From NCBI RefSeq assembly GCF_014652615.1, contig NZ_BMZD01000002.1, forward strand, positions 62,001-126,000: a DNA stretch of 64,000 bases, given 5' to 3'. The notes beneath the pieces were generated by a model that had not been told where the DNA came from, searched no databases, and saw only the letters and a program-made list of their open reading frames with translations. Below are positions 55,077-63,489 of the stretch, in pieces. Position 1 is the stretch's first letter; each line of letters begins with the position of its first letter. The position numbers and the translations under genes were made by a program. Source of the DNA: Novosphingobium arvoryzae (GTDB taxonomy: Bacteria > Pseudomonadota > Alphaproteobacteria > Sphingomonadales > Sphingomonadaceae).

Positions 55077-55791
55077 GGGCGAGCGCCGCCTCGGTCATGG
55101 CAATGGCGGCGGGGTAGCCGACATCGAACCACTGGCCGTGGTGAACCAGCCCGAAGCAGCGTCCCTGCGCAATCGCGCGGTCCCAGAACACGTTGGTCGA
55201 AAACACCGCCTCCGGGGGATCGGCGATCACCCGCCTGGCCAGCAGCTGGATGCCTGTCCAGACATAGGGACGCGGCCGCTTTGGCCCTTCGCGGGAGATG
55301 CGACCGTCGGCGTCGAGGTCGAAATCGCCAGTCCCCTGCGTGTTGCCCGCGCGGCTTGTCGGCACCAGCAGCATCAGCACGTCCATCCGCGCATCGTCCC
55401 ACGCCTCGGCCAGCCGCAACAGGGCGTTCCCGCCCGCGTCGGTCCACCAGTTGTCGGCGTTGATGCAATAGAACGGATCGTCCGCGATCAGGTCTTTGGC
55501 CTGCACCAGCCCGCCCCCGGTATCGCGCAGCAGCCCGCGTTCATCGGAAATGCGGACATCGAAATCGGCAGCGTGCTTCGCCAGATGCGCCTCGACTTGA
55601 TCGGCGAGGTAGTGGACGTTGACCACGATCCGCCCCACCCCGGCAGCGCGCAGCTGATCCAGCACGTGATCGAGCAGGGTCTGCCCGGCCACCTCGACCA
55701 GCGGTTTCGGCCGGTCCTTGGTCAGCGGCAGCATCCGCGTGCCCAGCCCCGCGGCCATCACCATCGCCGTGCCGGGATGCGCAGCGCTCAT
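55069..55791 (-). CDS. murU: MurNAc-1-phosphate uridylyltransferase MurU
   Basis: This 240-residue nucleotidyltransferase has the sugar-1-phosphate signature AAGLGTRMLPLTKDRPKPLV and INADNWW for metal binding. With the adjacent kinase gene it forms the AmgK-MurU pair that rebuilds UDP-MurNAc from recycled MurNAc, bypassing the fosfomycin-sensitive MurA step (shown in Pseudomonas and Caulobacter). A mannose-1-phosphate guanylyltransferase annotation would be the main alternative. The ATG at 55791 overlaps the amgK stop. Confidence 0.9.
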   Translation of the reverse strand: MSAAHPGTAMVMAAGLGTRMLPLTKDRPKPLVEVAGQTLLDHVLDQLRAAGVGRIVVNVHYLADQVEAHLAKHAADFDVRISDERGLLRDTGGGLVQAKDLIADDPFYCINADNWWTDAGGNALLRLAEAWDDARMDVLMLLVPTSRAGNTQGTGDFDLDADGRISREGPKRPRPYVWTGIQLLARRVIADPPEAVFSTNVFWDRAIAQGRCFGLVHHGQWFDVGYPAAIAMTEAALARG

Positions 55792-56771
55792 ACCGTGAAC
55801 GTGCCGCCGCCCGCCGCGCGCAATTCCGCCGGGATATTGGCATCGAACCAGCGCGCCACCGGTTCCAGCGCCGGGTGCGCCAGATCGCGTTCCAGCAAGG
55901 CCCAGACGCGCGGGATGTAATCCAGGTAACGCGGCTTGCCGTCGCGCTTCCACAGGCGCACGAAAATGCCCACGATCTTGGCGTTGCGCTGCGCGCCGAG
56001 GCGGGCGTAGTCGGCCAGGAAATCCGCGCCCGCGCCGGTCTGGCGGACGTAGTAATCGAACATTTCCGCTTCAAGTTCCGGTGCCACGTCGCGGCGCGCG
56101 TCTTGCAGCAGCGACACCAGGTCATAGGCCGGATGGCCGACCAGCGCGTCCTGAAAGTCCAGCAGGCCCTGCTTTTCCAGCGCACCCAGCAGCATCACGT
56201 TTTCGGCGTGATAATCGCGCATCACCACCACGCCGGGGCGCTGGCGCGGCAGCATCGGGCTGAGCACGGCTTCCCACGCGGCGGCATAGCCGGGACCATC
56301 GACGTAAAGGTTCTGCGCCGGGCAATACCAGTCAACCAGCAGCTTCGCCTCGCGCTGGTATTCGGCCAGGCTGTAGTCGCGGAACGGGCCAGGCGGCAGG
56401 CGGTGCAGATCGACCAGCGTGTCGATCGCGGCGGTATAGACCGCGCGTTCGTCGTCCGGCCACTGGTCCAGATACTCGCGCATCCGCACTTCGCCGAAGT
56501 CTTCGAGCAGGACCAGCCCGCGCAGCCCATCCTCGGCCAGGATGTGCGGCGCGCGCAGGCCGTTGGCGTCGAGCCACTTGGCGGCACGCAGGAACGGCTG
56601 GGGATCTTCCTCTGGCGGCGGAGCGTCCATCAGCATAGCCGATTTATCGCCCCGGCGAATGCGGAAATAGCGGCGGAACGAGGCATCGCCCGCCAGCGGT
56701 TCAACCACGCCGTCGCCCCATCCGGCGCTGGCAAGAAAGGCTTCGACGCCGTCAGGCAGGTTCAGTCCCAT
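55788..56771 (-). CDS. amgK: Anomeric MurNAc/GlcNAc kinase AmgK
   Basis: AmgK (327 residues, aminoglycoside-phosphotransferase fold) phosphorylates the anomeric carbon of MurNAc from cell-wall recycling. The catalytic loop reads VVMRDYHAENVML and the metal-binding segment GLLDFQDALVGHPAYDL. The ATG at 56771 (MGLNLPDGVEAFL) lies 10 bases inside tsaE; the stop overlaps murU (ATGA). Confidence 0.9.
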   Translation of the reverse strand: MGLNLPDGVEAFLASAGWGDGVVEPLAGDASFRRYFRIRRGDKSAMLMDAPPPEEDPQPFLRAAKWLDANGLRAPHILAEDGLRGLVLLEDFGEVRMREYLDQWPDDERAVYTAAIDTLVDLHRLPPGPFRDYSLAEYQREAKLLVDWYCPAQNLYVDGPGYAAAWEAVLSPMLPRQRPGVVVMRDYHAENVMLLGALEKQGLLDFQDALVGHPAYDLVSLLQDARRDVAPELEAEMFDYYVRQTGAGADFLADYARLGAQRNAKIVGIFVRLWKRDGKPRYLDYIPRVWALLERDLAHPALEPVARWFDANIPAELRAAGGGTFTV

Positions 56772-57211
56772 GGCTCCCGCCCTAGCCAATCGGGACCGGC
56801 TGTCGCAATGGCAATCCGCCCGCTGTCCGCAGTTTCCAGGGCGAGCGAGAGGCACCCCGGTTCATGTCCGAACCCGCCCGCGTGTTCCGGCCATTCCGCC
56901 AGCAGCGCCGCGCCGTAACGATAGTCGTCCAGTCCCAGCTCCTCCGCCTCGTCCGGGTGGTCCAGCCGGTAGAAATCGGCATGGACCAGCGGCAGGCGCA
57001 CGGCGGGGGGATCATAAGTCTCGATGATGGCAAAGCTGGGGGACGGCACTTCGCCCGCATGGCCCAGCGCGGCGATGATCGCGCGGGCCAGCGTGGTCTT
57101 GCCCGCGCCCAGCCCGCCCGACAGTGCAATCACATCGCCGGGGCGCAAGGCGGTGGCGATGCGGCGGCCAAAGGCCTCGGTCGCGGCCAGATCGGGCAGC
57201 GCAATGCGCAT
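56762..57211 (-). CDS. tsaE: tRNA t6A biosynthesis ATPase TsaE
   Basis: TsaE (149 residues) powers the TsaBD complex that makes t6A37, the same base later methylthiolated by MtaB (16063). The P-loop is at residues 32-40 (GGLGAGKTT), followed by SPSFAIIETY and LVHADFYRL. The ATG at 57211 shares one base with the divL stop. Kinship of tsaE with amgK-murU in one operon is common in alphaproteobacteria. Confidence 0.95.
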   Translation of the reverse strand: MRIALPDLAATEAFGRRIATALRPGDVIALSGGLGAGKTTLARAIIAALGHAGEVPSPSFAIIETYDPPAVRLPLVHADFYRLDHPDEAEELGLDDYRYGAALLAEWPEHAGGFGHEPGCLSLALETADSGRIAIATAGPDWLGREPWD

Positions 57212-59568
57212 CACGGCAAGTCAATGATCGCGGCAGTGCCCTGCCCCGGCTGCGACATCAGTTCCAGCATCCCGCCATGCGCCTCGATCAGTTGCCGCGC
57301 GAGCGGCAGGCCAAGGCCCTGACGGCGCTCCACCGCCTTGCCATCGGCCGACAGCTTCAGCCCTTCCAGCGCACGGGCCAGCGTCGGGCCGTCCATGCCG
57401 GGGCCATTGTCGGAAATGACGACCCGCGCCTTGCCCTTGCGGGCAGCCAGTTCAACCAGAATGCGCCCGCCCGGCGGCGTGGCCGAGATCGCGTTGTCGA
57501 GCACGTGCCCCAGCGCGCGGGCCAGCCGGCGCCGATCCCCCATGATCCGGCCCACGCCCTTCGCCCCGCGCAAGTCCAAGGTCAGGCCGCCATCCTTCAG
57601 CCGCGCCGCGCGATCTTCGACCAGCTTGGTCAGCAGCGGGAACAGGTCCACTTCCTCACGCGCAAGGGGCAGCATTCCGGCTTCGCTTTGCGACAGGTCC
57701 AGCACCGATTCGATCTGCTCGCCCAGCCGCTCGACCGACGTGAGGATCGCGGCGACATATTCGCGGCCCTGCTCGGACAGTTCACCGCCCAGCCCGGCTT
57801 CCAGCAGTTCGGCAAACCCGCCGATCGAGGTCAGCGGCGTACGGAATTCATAGCTCATGTTGGCAAGGAAGCGCGTTTTCATCGCGTCCGCTTCTTCCAG
57901 CGCGGCGTTGCGTTCGCGCAGGGCTTCCTCAGCCTTTTGCGAATCGGTGATGTCCAGCACGGTCAACAGCCCGTTGCCATCGGGCAGCGGCACGCCCGCG
58001 AATTCCAGCGTGCGCCCATCGGCCAGCACCGCCCGCCCCGTAGTCTGCCGCCGGTCCAGCGTCGCGCCGCGCACGGCATCGCCCACGGACTTGGCCTTGA
58101 CCGGTTTGAGCAACCGGCGCGCGATCCGCTCCAGCAGCGATTCGATCCGGGGATGGGTATCCAGGAACGTGTCTTCCAGCCCCCAGTCGGCCGCAAACCG
58201 CCGGTTCCACAGCTGCATCCGGCCATCAGGCGCGAACACCGCGATCGATTCGAACAGGCTGTCGAACGTGGCAGTGCGGGTGCGCAGCAGGGTATCGCGC
58301 ACGGCGGACAGGCGCAGCTGCTCGGTCCGGTCCTCCGCAATCAGCATCAGCCCGCCATCCGGCAGCGGCTGCGCGACGATCCGCAAGTGCGTGCCGTCAC
58401 CCAGCGCCCAGGCTTCCTCTTGCGCCGCACTGGCCAGGAACCAGCCCGCGCGCGCTCGCCGCCAGGCCGGGAAATCGCGCGCTTCGGGCACCCGGCCCGC
58501 ATCGCGCGCCTGATCCAGGAACCGTTCGAACTGCGGCGGATCGATCATCACGGCGGGCTTGAGCGCGAAAATGCGCTGGAACGGCTGGTTGGCAAAGGTC
58601 AGCTGGCGCTTGGCATCGAACTGGGCGACCCCGGCGGACAGCTGGTCCAGCATGGCGCGCTGCGCCTCGCGGAACGCGCGGAAGGCGCGGCCCTGCTCTT
58701 CCATGTCCTCGATATCGACGGCGTAACCGGCCACGCCTTCATCGCCCAGCGGCAGGTCCGACACGCGCAGCGCCCGGCGCGCGCCGTCGATCGTCGCCGC
58801 GACGATCCGCTCGATCGGCAGGCGCTTGGCTGCCGCCTGCAAGGCAATCTGCCGCGCGGTCAGGCCATCGACGCTTTCGATCAGTTCCGTCCCGTCCGCC
58901 ACCACGGCGCGGGCATCCTTGCCCCCGACCGCACGGACATAGGCATCGTTGACCAGCCGCAGCGAGCCGTCGCCCCCGCGGAACCACATCGGCATCGGTG
59001 CCGCTTCGATCAGGCCGACCAGCGCGGCGAAATCGGCACGCGCACTGGCCGCTTCGGCGCGCAATTGCACCAGTTCGCTCTCGCTGTCGGAAAAGTCGAA
59101 CACCCACACCAGCGCCGCGCCGCCGGGGGACACCGCCGGGTCGGCCAGGTGCCCGCGCAAGGCCAGGCTGCGCTTCGACCCGCGCGGGGTGACCACCATG
59201 CGGAAGGGTGCGGCGGTTTTCTGGGTGCGGCGCACCGCCTCGGTCAGCTGCGCCAGCTGCTCGCCGGTCAGCCCGCCGCCGCCGCCGTCGATCCGCCCGC
59301 CGTCCAGCTCGGTCAGAAAGCGGGGGACCGCATCCAGCCCCAGCCAGTTGGCCAGCCGCTGCGGCGCCTCGATCTTGCCGTCGACGCGCACCAGCAGCGG
59401 CAGCGCCGGGCTTTCATCCACCATCCGCGCCAGCCGCTTGGCATGGCGCTGGCTGGCTTCGGCGCGGCGTTCGCGCTGGCGGGCAGACAGCACCGCCCAC
59501 GCCGCAGCCATCGTCCACGCGGCCAGCAGCAGCCCGATCACGGTCAAAGCCAGGGGGGACAGGGTCAT
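57211..59568 (-). CDS. divL: DivL-type tyrosine (pseudo)kinase of the cell-cycle phosphorelay
   Basis: This 785-residue protein has one N-terminal transmembrane helix (~7-27), three PAS-like modules (~50-165, ~180-290, ~305-545) and a histidine-kinase core. The H-box reads FLANMSYEFRTPLTS: Y573 replaces the phospho-accepting His, the hallmark of Caulobacter DivL (Y550). The ATPase domain looks intact (LDNAISATPPGG, DNGPGM, RQGLGLPLARQLIE). In Caulobacter, DivL controls CckA and hence CtrA phosphorylation together with DivK. It heads the run divL-tsaE-amgK-murU-addB-addA-trxA. Confidence 0.92.
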   Translation of the reverse strand: MTLSPLALTVIGLLLAAWTMAAAWAVLSARQRERRAEASQRHAKRLARMVDESPALPLLVRVDGKIEAPQRLANWLGLDAVPRFLTELDGGRIDGGGGGLTGEQLAQLTEAVRRTQKTAAPFRMVVTPRGSKRSLALRGHLADPAVSPGGAALVWVFDFSDSESELVQLRAEAASARADFAALVGLIEAAPMPMWFRGGDGSLRLVNDAYVRAVGGKDARAVVADGTELIESVDGLTARQIALQAAAKRLPIERIVAATIDGARRALRVSDLPLGDEGVAGYAVDIEDMEEQGRAFRAFREAQRAMLDQLSAGVAQFDAKRQLTFANQPFQRIFALKPAVMIDPPQFERFLDQARDAGRVPEARDFPAWRRARAGWFLASAAQEEAWALGDGTHLRIVAQPLPDGGLMLIAEDRTEQLRLSAVRDTLLRTRTATFDSLFESIAVFAPDGRMQLWNRRFAADWGLEDTFLDTHPRIESLLERIARRLLKPVKAKSVGDAVRGATLDRRQTTGRAVLADGRTLEFAGVPLPDGNGLLTVLDITDSQKAEEALRERNAALEEADAMKTRFLANMSYEFRTPLTSIGGFAELLEAGLGGELSEQGREYVAAILTSVERLGEQIESVLDLSQSEAGMLPLAREEVDLFPLLTKLVEDRAARLKDGGLTLDLRGAKGVGRIMGDRRRLARALGHVLDNAISATPPGGRILVELAARKGKARVVISDNGPGMDGPTLARALEGLKLSADGKAVERRQGLGLPLARQLIEAHGGMLELMSQPGQGTAAIIDLP

Positions 59569-59603
59569 GACACCCAGCTATGCGCGCCCAGCGCCAATGG
59601 CAA

Positions 59604-59623
59604 GGGCGGCACAGTGGCCGCCC
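59604..59623 (-). terminator. Possible terminator downstream of ahcY
   Basis: GGGCGGC pairs with GCCGCCC across a six-base loop, 38 bases after the ahcY stop. No T-run follows, so this is a weak call. Confidence 0.4.
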
Positions 59624-59660
59624 CTGTGATAAGTTGCAGGTTCCGCCGGTCGGGAGCCGG

Positions 59661-61076
59661 TCAGTAGCGATAGTGGTCCGGCTTGAACGGCCCTTCGGTC
59701 GACACGCCGATGTAATCGGCCTGCTTCTTCGACAACTTGGTCAGCTTCACGCCCAGCTTTTCGAGGTGCAGCGCCGCGACCTTTTCGTCGAGGTGCTTGG
59801 GCAGGACATAGACTTCGTTCTTGTATTCCGAAGCCTTGGTGAACAGCTCGATCTGCGCCAGCGTCTGATTGGTGAAGCTGGCCGACATGACAAAGCTGGG
59901 ATGGCCGGTGGCGCAGCCCAGGTTCACCAGGCGGCCCTTTGCCAGCACGATGATCTGCTTGCCATCGGGGAATTCGACCAGGTCGGTGCCCGGCTTCACT
60001 TCGGTCCACTTGTAGTTCGACAGGGCGGCGATCTGGATCTCGCTGTCGAAGTGGCCGATGTTGCACACGATGCTCATCGGCTTCATCGCCTTCATGTGCT
60101 CGGCGGTGATGACGTCTTCGTTACCAGTGGCGGTGACGAAGATGTCGCAGCGCTTCACCGCTTCTTCCATCGTGACGACCTCATAGCCTTCCATCGCCGC
60201 CTGCAGCGCGCAGATCGGATCGATTTCGGTGACCATCACGCGCGCGCCGCCCTGGCGGAGCGAAGCGGCGCTGCCCTTGCCCACATCGCCAAAACCGGCG
60301 ACGCAGGCGACCTTGCCAGCCAGCATCACGTCGGTGGCGCGGCGGATCGCGTCGACCAGCGATTCCTTGCAACCATAGAGGTTGTCGAACTTCGACTTGG
60401 TGACGCTGTCGTTCACGTTGATCGCGGGGAACGGCAGCTTGCCGTCCTTGGCGATCTGGTAGAGCCGGTGCACGCCGGTGGTGGTTTCCTCCGACACGCC
60501 CTTGATGTGCGCGACCGACATCGTGAGATAGCCCGGCTTCTTCTTGAGGAACGCCTTCAGCGCGCGGCAGAATTCGATTTCCTCAGCATTGCTGGGCTCG
60601 AAAAGGTCTTCACCCGCTTCGACCCGCGCGCCCCACAGCGCGAACATCGTGGCATCGCCGCCATCGTCGAGGATCATGTTGGCGGTGCGGCCAGTGCCGT
60701 CATCCCAGTCAAAGATGCTGCCGACATAGTCCCAGTATTCGGCCAGGCTTTCGCCCTTCACCGCAAAGACCGGAATGCCCGCGGCGGCAATCGCGGCGGC
60801 GGCGTGGTCCTGCGTGGAGAAGATGTTGCAGGTGGCCCAGCGCACTTCCGCACCCAGCGCGACCAGCGTTTCGATCAGCACGGCGGTCTGGATCGTCATG
60901 TGCAGCGAACCGGTGATCCGCGCGCCCTTCAGCGGCTGGCTGGGGCCGAACTCCTCGCGCAGGGCCATCAGGCCGGGCATTTCGGTTTCGGCAATGCGGA
61001 TTTCCGCGCGGCCAAAGTCGGCCAGGCCGATATCGGCAATCACGTAATCCTTGGCGGCTTCGGCGGTAGTGGCCAC
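59661..61076 (-). CDS. ahcY: S-adenosylhomocysteine hydrolase
   Basis: AhcY splits S-adenosylhomocysteine into homocysteine and adenosine, relieving inhibition of methyltransferases and feeding the methionine cycle. The NAD-binding motif is [16 protein letters not shown], and the substrate residues [11 protein letters not shown] and GHFDSEI are present; the protein ends KPDHYRY as the family does. A GTG start at 61076 (471 residues) is chosen because AGGAG lies eight bases upstream. Upstream lie a hairpin and an AT-rich palindrome, probably an operator. Confidence 0.97.
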   Translation of the reverse strand: MATTAEAAKDYVIADIGLADFGRAEIRIAETEMPGLMALREEFGPSQPLKGARITGSLHMTIQTAVLIETLVALGAEVRWATCNIFSTQDHAAAAIAAAGIPVFAVKGESLAEYWDYVGSIFDWDDGTGRTANMILDDGGDATMFALWGARVEAGEDLFEPSNAEEIEFCRALKAFLKKKPGYLTMSVAHIKGVSEETTTGVHRLYQIAKDGKLPFPAINVNDSVTKSKFDNLYGCKESLVDAIRRATDVMLAGKVACVAGFGDVGKGSAASLRQGGARVMVTEIDPICALQAAMEGYEVVTMEEAVKRCDIFVTATGNEDVITAEHMKAMKPMSIVCNIGHFDSEIQIAALSNYKWTEVKPGTDLVEFPDGKQIIVLAKGRLVNLGCATGHPSFVMSASFTNQTLAQIELFTKASEYKNEVYVLPKHLDEKVAALHLEKLGVKLTKLSKKQADYIGVSTEGPFKPDHYRY

Positions 61077-61120
61077 GATGCTAACTCCTGTGAACGTCGT
61101 TTCGGCGCGGCCCATACGAC

Positions 61121-61149
61121 AAGGGCGGCACCGGCATGGTCCCGCCCTT
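61121..61149 (-). other. Hairpin in the ahcY leader
   Basis: AAGGGCGG pairs with CCGCCCTT over 8 bp with a 13-base loop, between the putative operator and the ahcY ribosome site. It does not obviously match the SAH riboswitch; its function is unknown. Confidence 0.4.
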
Positions 61150-61173
61150 AGCCGCTCACCCCAAGCGGCGCAA

Positions 61174-61193
61174 ATATAAAGAAGTCTTTATAT
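61174..61193. promoter_or_regulatory. AT-rich palindrome, probable methionine-cycle operator
   Basis: ATATAAAGA-AG-TCTTTATAT is a perfect 9-bp inverted repeat with a 2-base centre, in otherwise GC-rich DNA 98 bases upstream of ahcY. This is the style of site bound by ArsR-family SahR/SamR regulators of methionine metabolism in Proteobacteria; the exact consensus is from memory, so the regulator is inferred. Confidence 0.6.
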
Positions 61194-61203
61194 GGACCTG
61201 TGG

Positions 61204-61662
61204 TCAGCGCGCCCAGGCAAATTGCGGCGTACCGGACGACGCCAGCAACTGGTCCGCCGCCGCCAGCAACGGTTCCGGCCCGCTGGCTTCGGCCAGCCCG
61301 CGCGCCACCTGCTTCAGCTGCGCGCAGTTCAGCCACGGGTGCCCCTGGCCATAGGCGTTCGCCATCGTCACGCTCAGCCTGTCGAGCGCGCGGTTGGCCC
61401 CGCCAGCCCCGTGGCTCGCGGCCAGTTCGGTCTTCAACGCATCGCTCGCCTTGTTGAGTTCTGCGATGTGGCGCGTGGTGAAGCGGCCATAATCGGCCTG
61501 GAAATTGTCACTCGTGGTGCGGCATCGCAGCCCCGTAACCATCAGCATGATATCCAGCCGCCGCAACTTTTCCGCCTTGCTCATCGGCGCGGCCAGCACG
61601 GGCTGGGAACATAGCATTGCCACTGCGGCCATTCCGGCCGCGACCCCTGAAACTCGGTTCAT
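61204..61662 (-). CDS. Small secreted protein upstream of ahcY
   Basis: This 152-residue exported protein has a signal peptide (~1-25, cleavage after LAA). The mature part is mostly helical, with two Cys (GLRCRTTSDNF and WLNCAQLKQV) probably forming a disulfide. It recurs next to ahcY in sphingomonads and is sometimes misnamed SAH hydrolase, but it has no Rossmann motif and cannot be one. The operator-like palindrome lies between its stop and ahcY. Function unknown. Confidence 0.8.
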   Translation of the reverse strand: MNRVSGVAAGMAAVAMLCSQPVLAAPMSKAEKLRRLDIMLMVTGLRCRTTSDNFQADYGRFTTRHIAELNKASDALKTELAASHGAGGANRALDRLSVTMANAYGQGHPWLNCAQLKQVARGLAEASGPEPLLAAADQLLASSGTPQFAWAR

Positions 61663-61713
61663 CTGCAGTCTCCCGGCGGGACGGTCCCGCCAGGCTCACC
61701 CTGTCGGAGCCGG

Positions 61714-61728
61714 TTTACGGAATCTTAA
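61714..61728. promoter_or_regulatory. CtrA-like site
   Basis: TTTA-N7-TTAA matches seven of eight fixed positions of the CtrA consensus, with another TTAA at 61749. It lies between the divergent secreted-protein and peroxiredoxin genes. Chance cannot be excluded. Confidence 0.3.
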
Positions 61729-61841
61729 ACCGGGCCAGTAAAGCGAAATTAAGCATAACCGGACGTTGCGGAGTGCGGCGGCTGCCCTATATCCTGCGAG
61801 AGACTCGCAAATTCCCAACACCATCACAGGAGACGGATCCC

Positions 61842-62321
61842 ATGACCATTTCAGTTGGCGACAAGCTGCCAGACGTAAAGCTCGTCAAGGCGGGCGAAAA
61901 CGGCCCCGAAGCGGTGCAGTCGTCGGATTACTTCAAGGGCAAGCGCGTCGCGCTGTTCTCGGTTCCCGGCGCGTTCACGCCGACCTGCTCGGCCAAGCAC
62001 CTGCCGGGCTATGTCGAAAAGGCCGAAGACCTGAAGGCCAAGGGCATCGACGAAATCGCCTGCACCGCCGTCAACGATCCGTTCGTGATGGGCGCGTGGG
62101 GCAAGGCCGCCGGTTCGGCCGACGTGACCATGCTGGCTGACGGCAACGGCGACTTTGCCGAAGCGCTGGGCCTGACGATGGACGGCAGCGGCTTTGGCCT
62201 GGGCAAGCGCGGCCAGCGCTTCTCGATGGTGGTCAACGACGGCGTGGTCGAACAGCTCCACGTCGAAGCACCGGGCGACTTCAAGGTCAGCGCGGCCGAC
62301 TACATGATCGAGCAACTCTAA
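61842..62321 (+). CDS. Peroxiredoxin (Prx5/PMP20 type)
   Basis: This 159-residue thiol peroxidase has the peroxidatic C49 in VPGAFTPTCSAKHLPGY. A second Cys (C74, IACTAVNDPFV) is not at the usual Prx5 resolving position, so it is probably a 1-Cys enzyme reduced by glutathione/glutaredoxin or by thioredoxin. AGGAG precedes the ATG. OxyR, encoded in this window, is a plausible regulator, but I see no clear OxyR site. A strong terminator follows. Confidence 0.92.
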   Translation: MTISVGDKLPDVKLVKAGENGPEAVQSSDYFKGKRVALFSVPGAFTPTCSAKHLPGYVEKAEDLKAKGIDEIACTAVNDPFVMGAWGKAAGSADVTMLADGNGDFAEALGLTMDGSGFGLGKRGQRFSMVVNDGVVEQLHVEAPGDFKVSAADYMIEQL

Positions 62322-62332
62322 GTTGCTGCGAT

Positions 62333-62374
62333 AAAAAAAGGGGGCAAGAACCGATGTTCTTGCCCCCTTTTTTT
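62333..62374. terminator. Bidirectional terminator after the peroxiredoxin gene
   Basis: A perfect 19-bp inverted repeat with a four-base loop (CGAT) and seven-base A and T tracts at its ends lies between two convergent genes. It is the strongest terminator in the window. Confidence 0.95.
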
Positions 62375-62386
62375 GTGCCCATCGGG

Positions 62387-62860
62387 TCAGTCTGAGTGCC
62401 GCTTGGGCGCGTTCGCCAGCGGCTGACGCAGTTTCAGGGCCACTTTGCCATTGGTGAAACTGCCGCGCATTCCGCAATAGCTATGGCAGCCGTTATCGCG
62501 GTCGCTCCAGCGCAGGTCCTTGCCCTGCCGCCAGATCTCCAGCCGGCACGCCTTGCCCTGCCAGCCATCGGGATCGGTGAACACCAGCTTGCGCCCCTGC
62601 ATCACCGCCCGCCCCTGCAAATCGCAAGTGTGGCCGTTGAAGAAGTTCAGCGCAAAGCTGACATCCGCGCTCTGCCCATCGACGGGCGTGATGATCACTT
62701 CGTCGGTAACGTCGAACTTCGCCCCGCTGACGTCCCCGCTCTGCCAGGTGCGCGGATAATACCCGGCCAGTTCGGCCAGCGGATCGGCCTTGCCCGCCTG
62801 CACCGCTGCCGCCCCGCCCAGCGCCAGCAGCGCCGCCGCCGCGATCATCATCCGCCGCAT
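62387..62860 (-). CDS. Secreted cysteine-containing protein of unknown function
   Basis: This 157-residue protein has a signal peptide (~1-22, cleavage after VQA). The mature region is beta-rich with four Cys (GHTCDLQG, KACRLEIW, NGCHSYCGMRGSF), the last motif suggesting a compact disulfide-bonded barrel. Its start is four bases from the folE stop, so it is probably translated from the folE transcript. I do not recognise the family. Confidence 0.8.
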   Translation of the reverse strand: MRRMMIAAAALLALGGAAAVQAGKADPLAELAGYYPRTWQSGDVSGAKFDVTDEVIITPVDGQSADVSFALNFFNGHTCDLQGRAVMQGRKLVFTDPDGWQGKACRLEIWRQGKDLRWSDRDNGCHSYCGMRGSFTNGKVALKLRQPLANAPKRHSD

Positions 62861-62864
62861 CGGA

Positions 62865-63473
62865 TCAGTAACCCATCAGGCTGAGCACTTCCTTGCGGCT
62901 GCGGTGATCGTCCAGGAAACAACCGATCAGGCGGCTGGTGACCATGCCCACGCCCGGAGTCTTGACCCCGCGCCCGGTCATGCAGCCATGCTGTGCCTCG
63001 ATCACCACGGCCACGCCGTGCGGTTGCAGGTTGTCCCAGATGCACTGGGCCACTTCGGCGGTCAGCCGTTCCTGGATCTGCAGGCGCTGGGCATAGCCGT
63101 GCAGCACCCGCGCCAGCTTGGAAATCCCCACCACCTTGTCCCGCGGCATGTAGGCGATCGCCGCCTTGCCGGTGATCGGTGCCATGTGGTGTTCGCAGTG
63201 CGACTGGAACGGGATGTCCTTCAGCAGCACGACTTCATCATAGCCGCCCACTTCCTCGAACTGGCGCGCCAGATGGATCGCCGGGTCGTCCTGATAGCCC
63301 TGGCAATATTCCTTCCACGCCCGCGCCACGCGGGCCGGCGTATCCAGCAGGCCCTCGCGGCTCGGGTCGTCCCCCGCCCAGCTGATCAGGGTGCGGATCG
63401 CGTCCTGCACGTGCTCCGGAACCGGAAGCTTGGCCATCGGGCCGGCATCGCCGGCGTCGGAATCGCAGCTCAT
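62865..63473 (-). CDS. folE: GTP cyclohydrolase I (FolE)
   Basis: FolE (202 residues) converts GTP to dihydroneopterin triphosphate for folate. Zinc ligands C93 and H96 lie in QSHCEHHMAPI and the third in QHGCMTGRG; the family motif YMPRDKVVGISKLAR is clear. The ATG at 63473 with AAAGG upstream is chosen over the longer frame to 63596, which overlaps the phospholipase gene. Confidence 0.96.
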   Translation of the reverse strand: MSCDSDAGDAGPMAKLPVPEHVQDAIRTLISWAGDDPSREGLLDTPARVARAWKEYCQGYQDDPAIHLARQFEEVGGYDEVVLLKDIPFQSHCEHHMAPITGKAAIAYMPRDKVVGISKLARVLHGYAQRLQIQERLTAEVAQCIWDNLQPHGVAVVIEAQHGCMTGRGVKTPGVGMVTSRLIGCFLDDHRSRKEVLSLMGY

Positions 63474-63489
63474 CCTCAAACCTTTCCCC

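Noticed and set aside
57124-59667. An 847-codon open frame antisense to divL
   Set aside because: No domain; low-complexity mirror of the kinase gene.
61077-61203. SAH riboswitch upstream of ahcY
   Set aside because: The leader is short and I could not fit the conserved pseudoknot core; the palindrome explains regulation better.
61681-61712. REP-like element near GGCTCACCCTGTCGGAGCC
   Set aside because: It shares only part of the REP core and has no paired arm.
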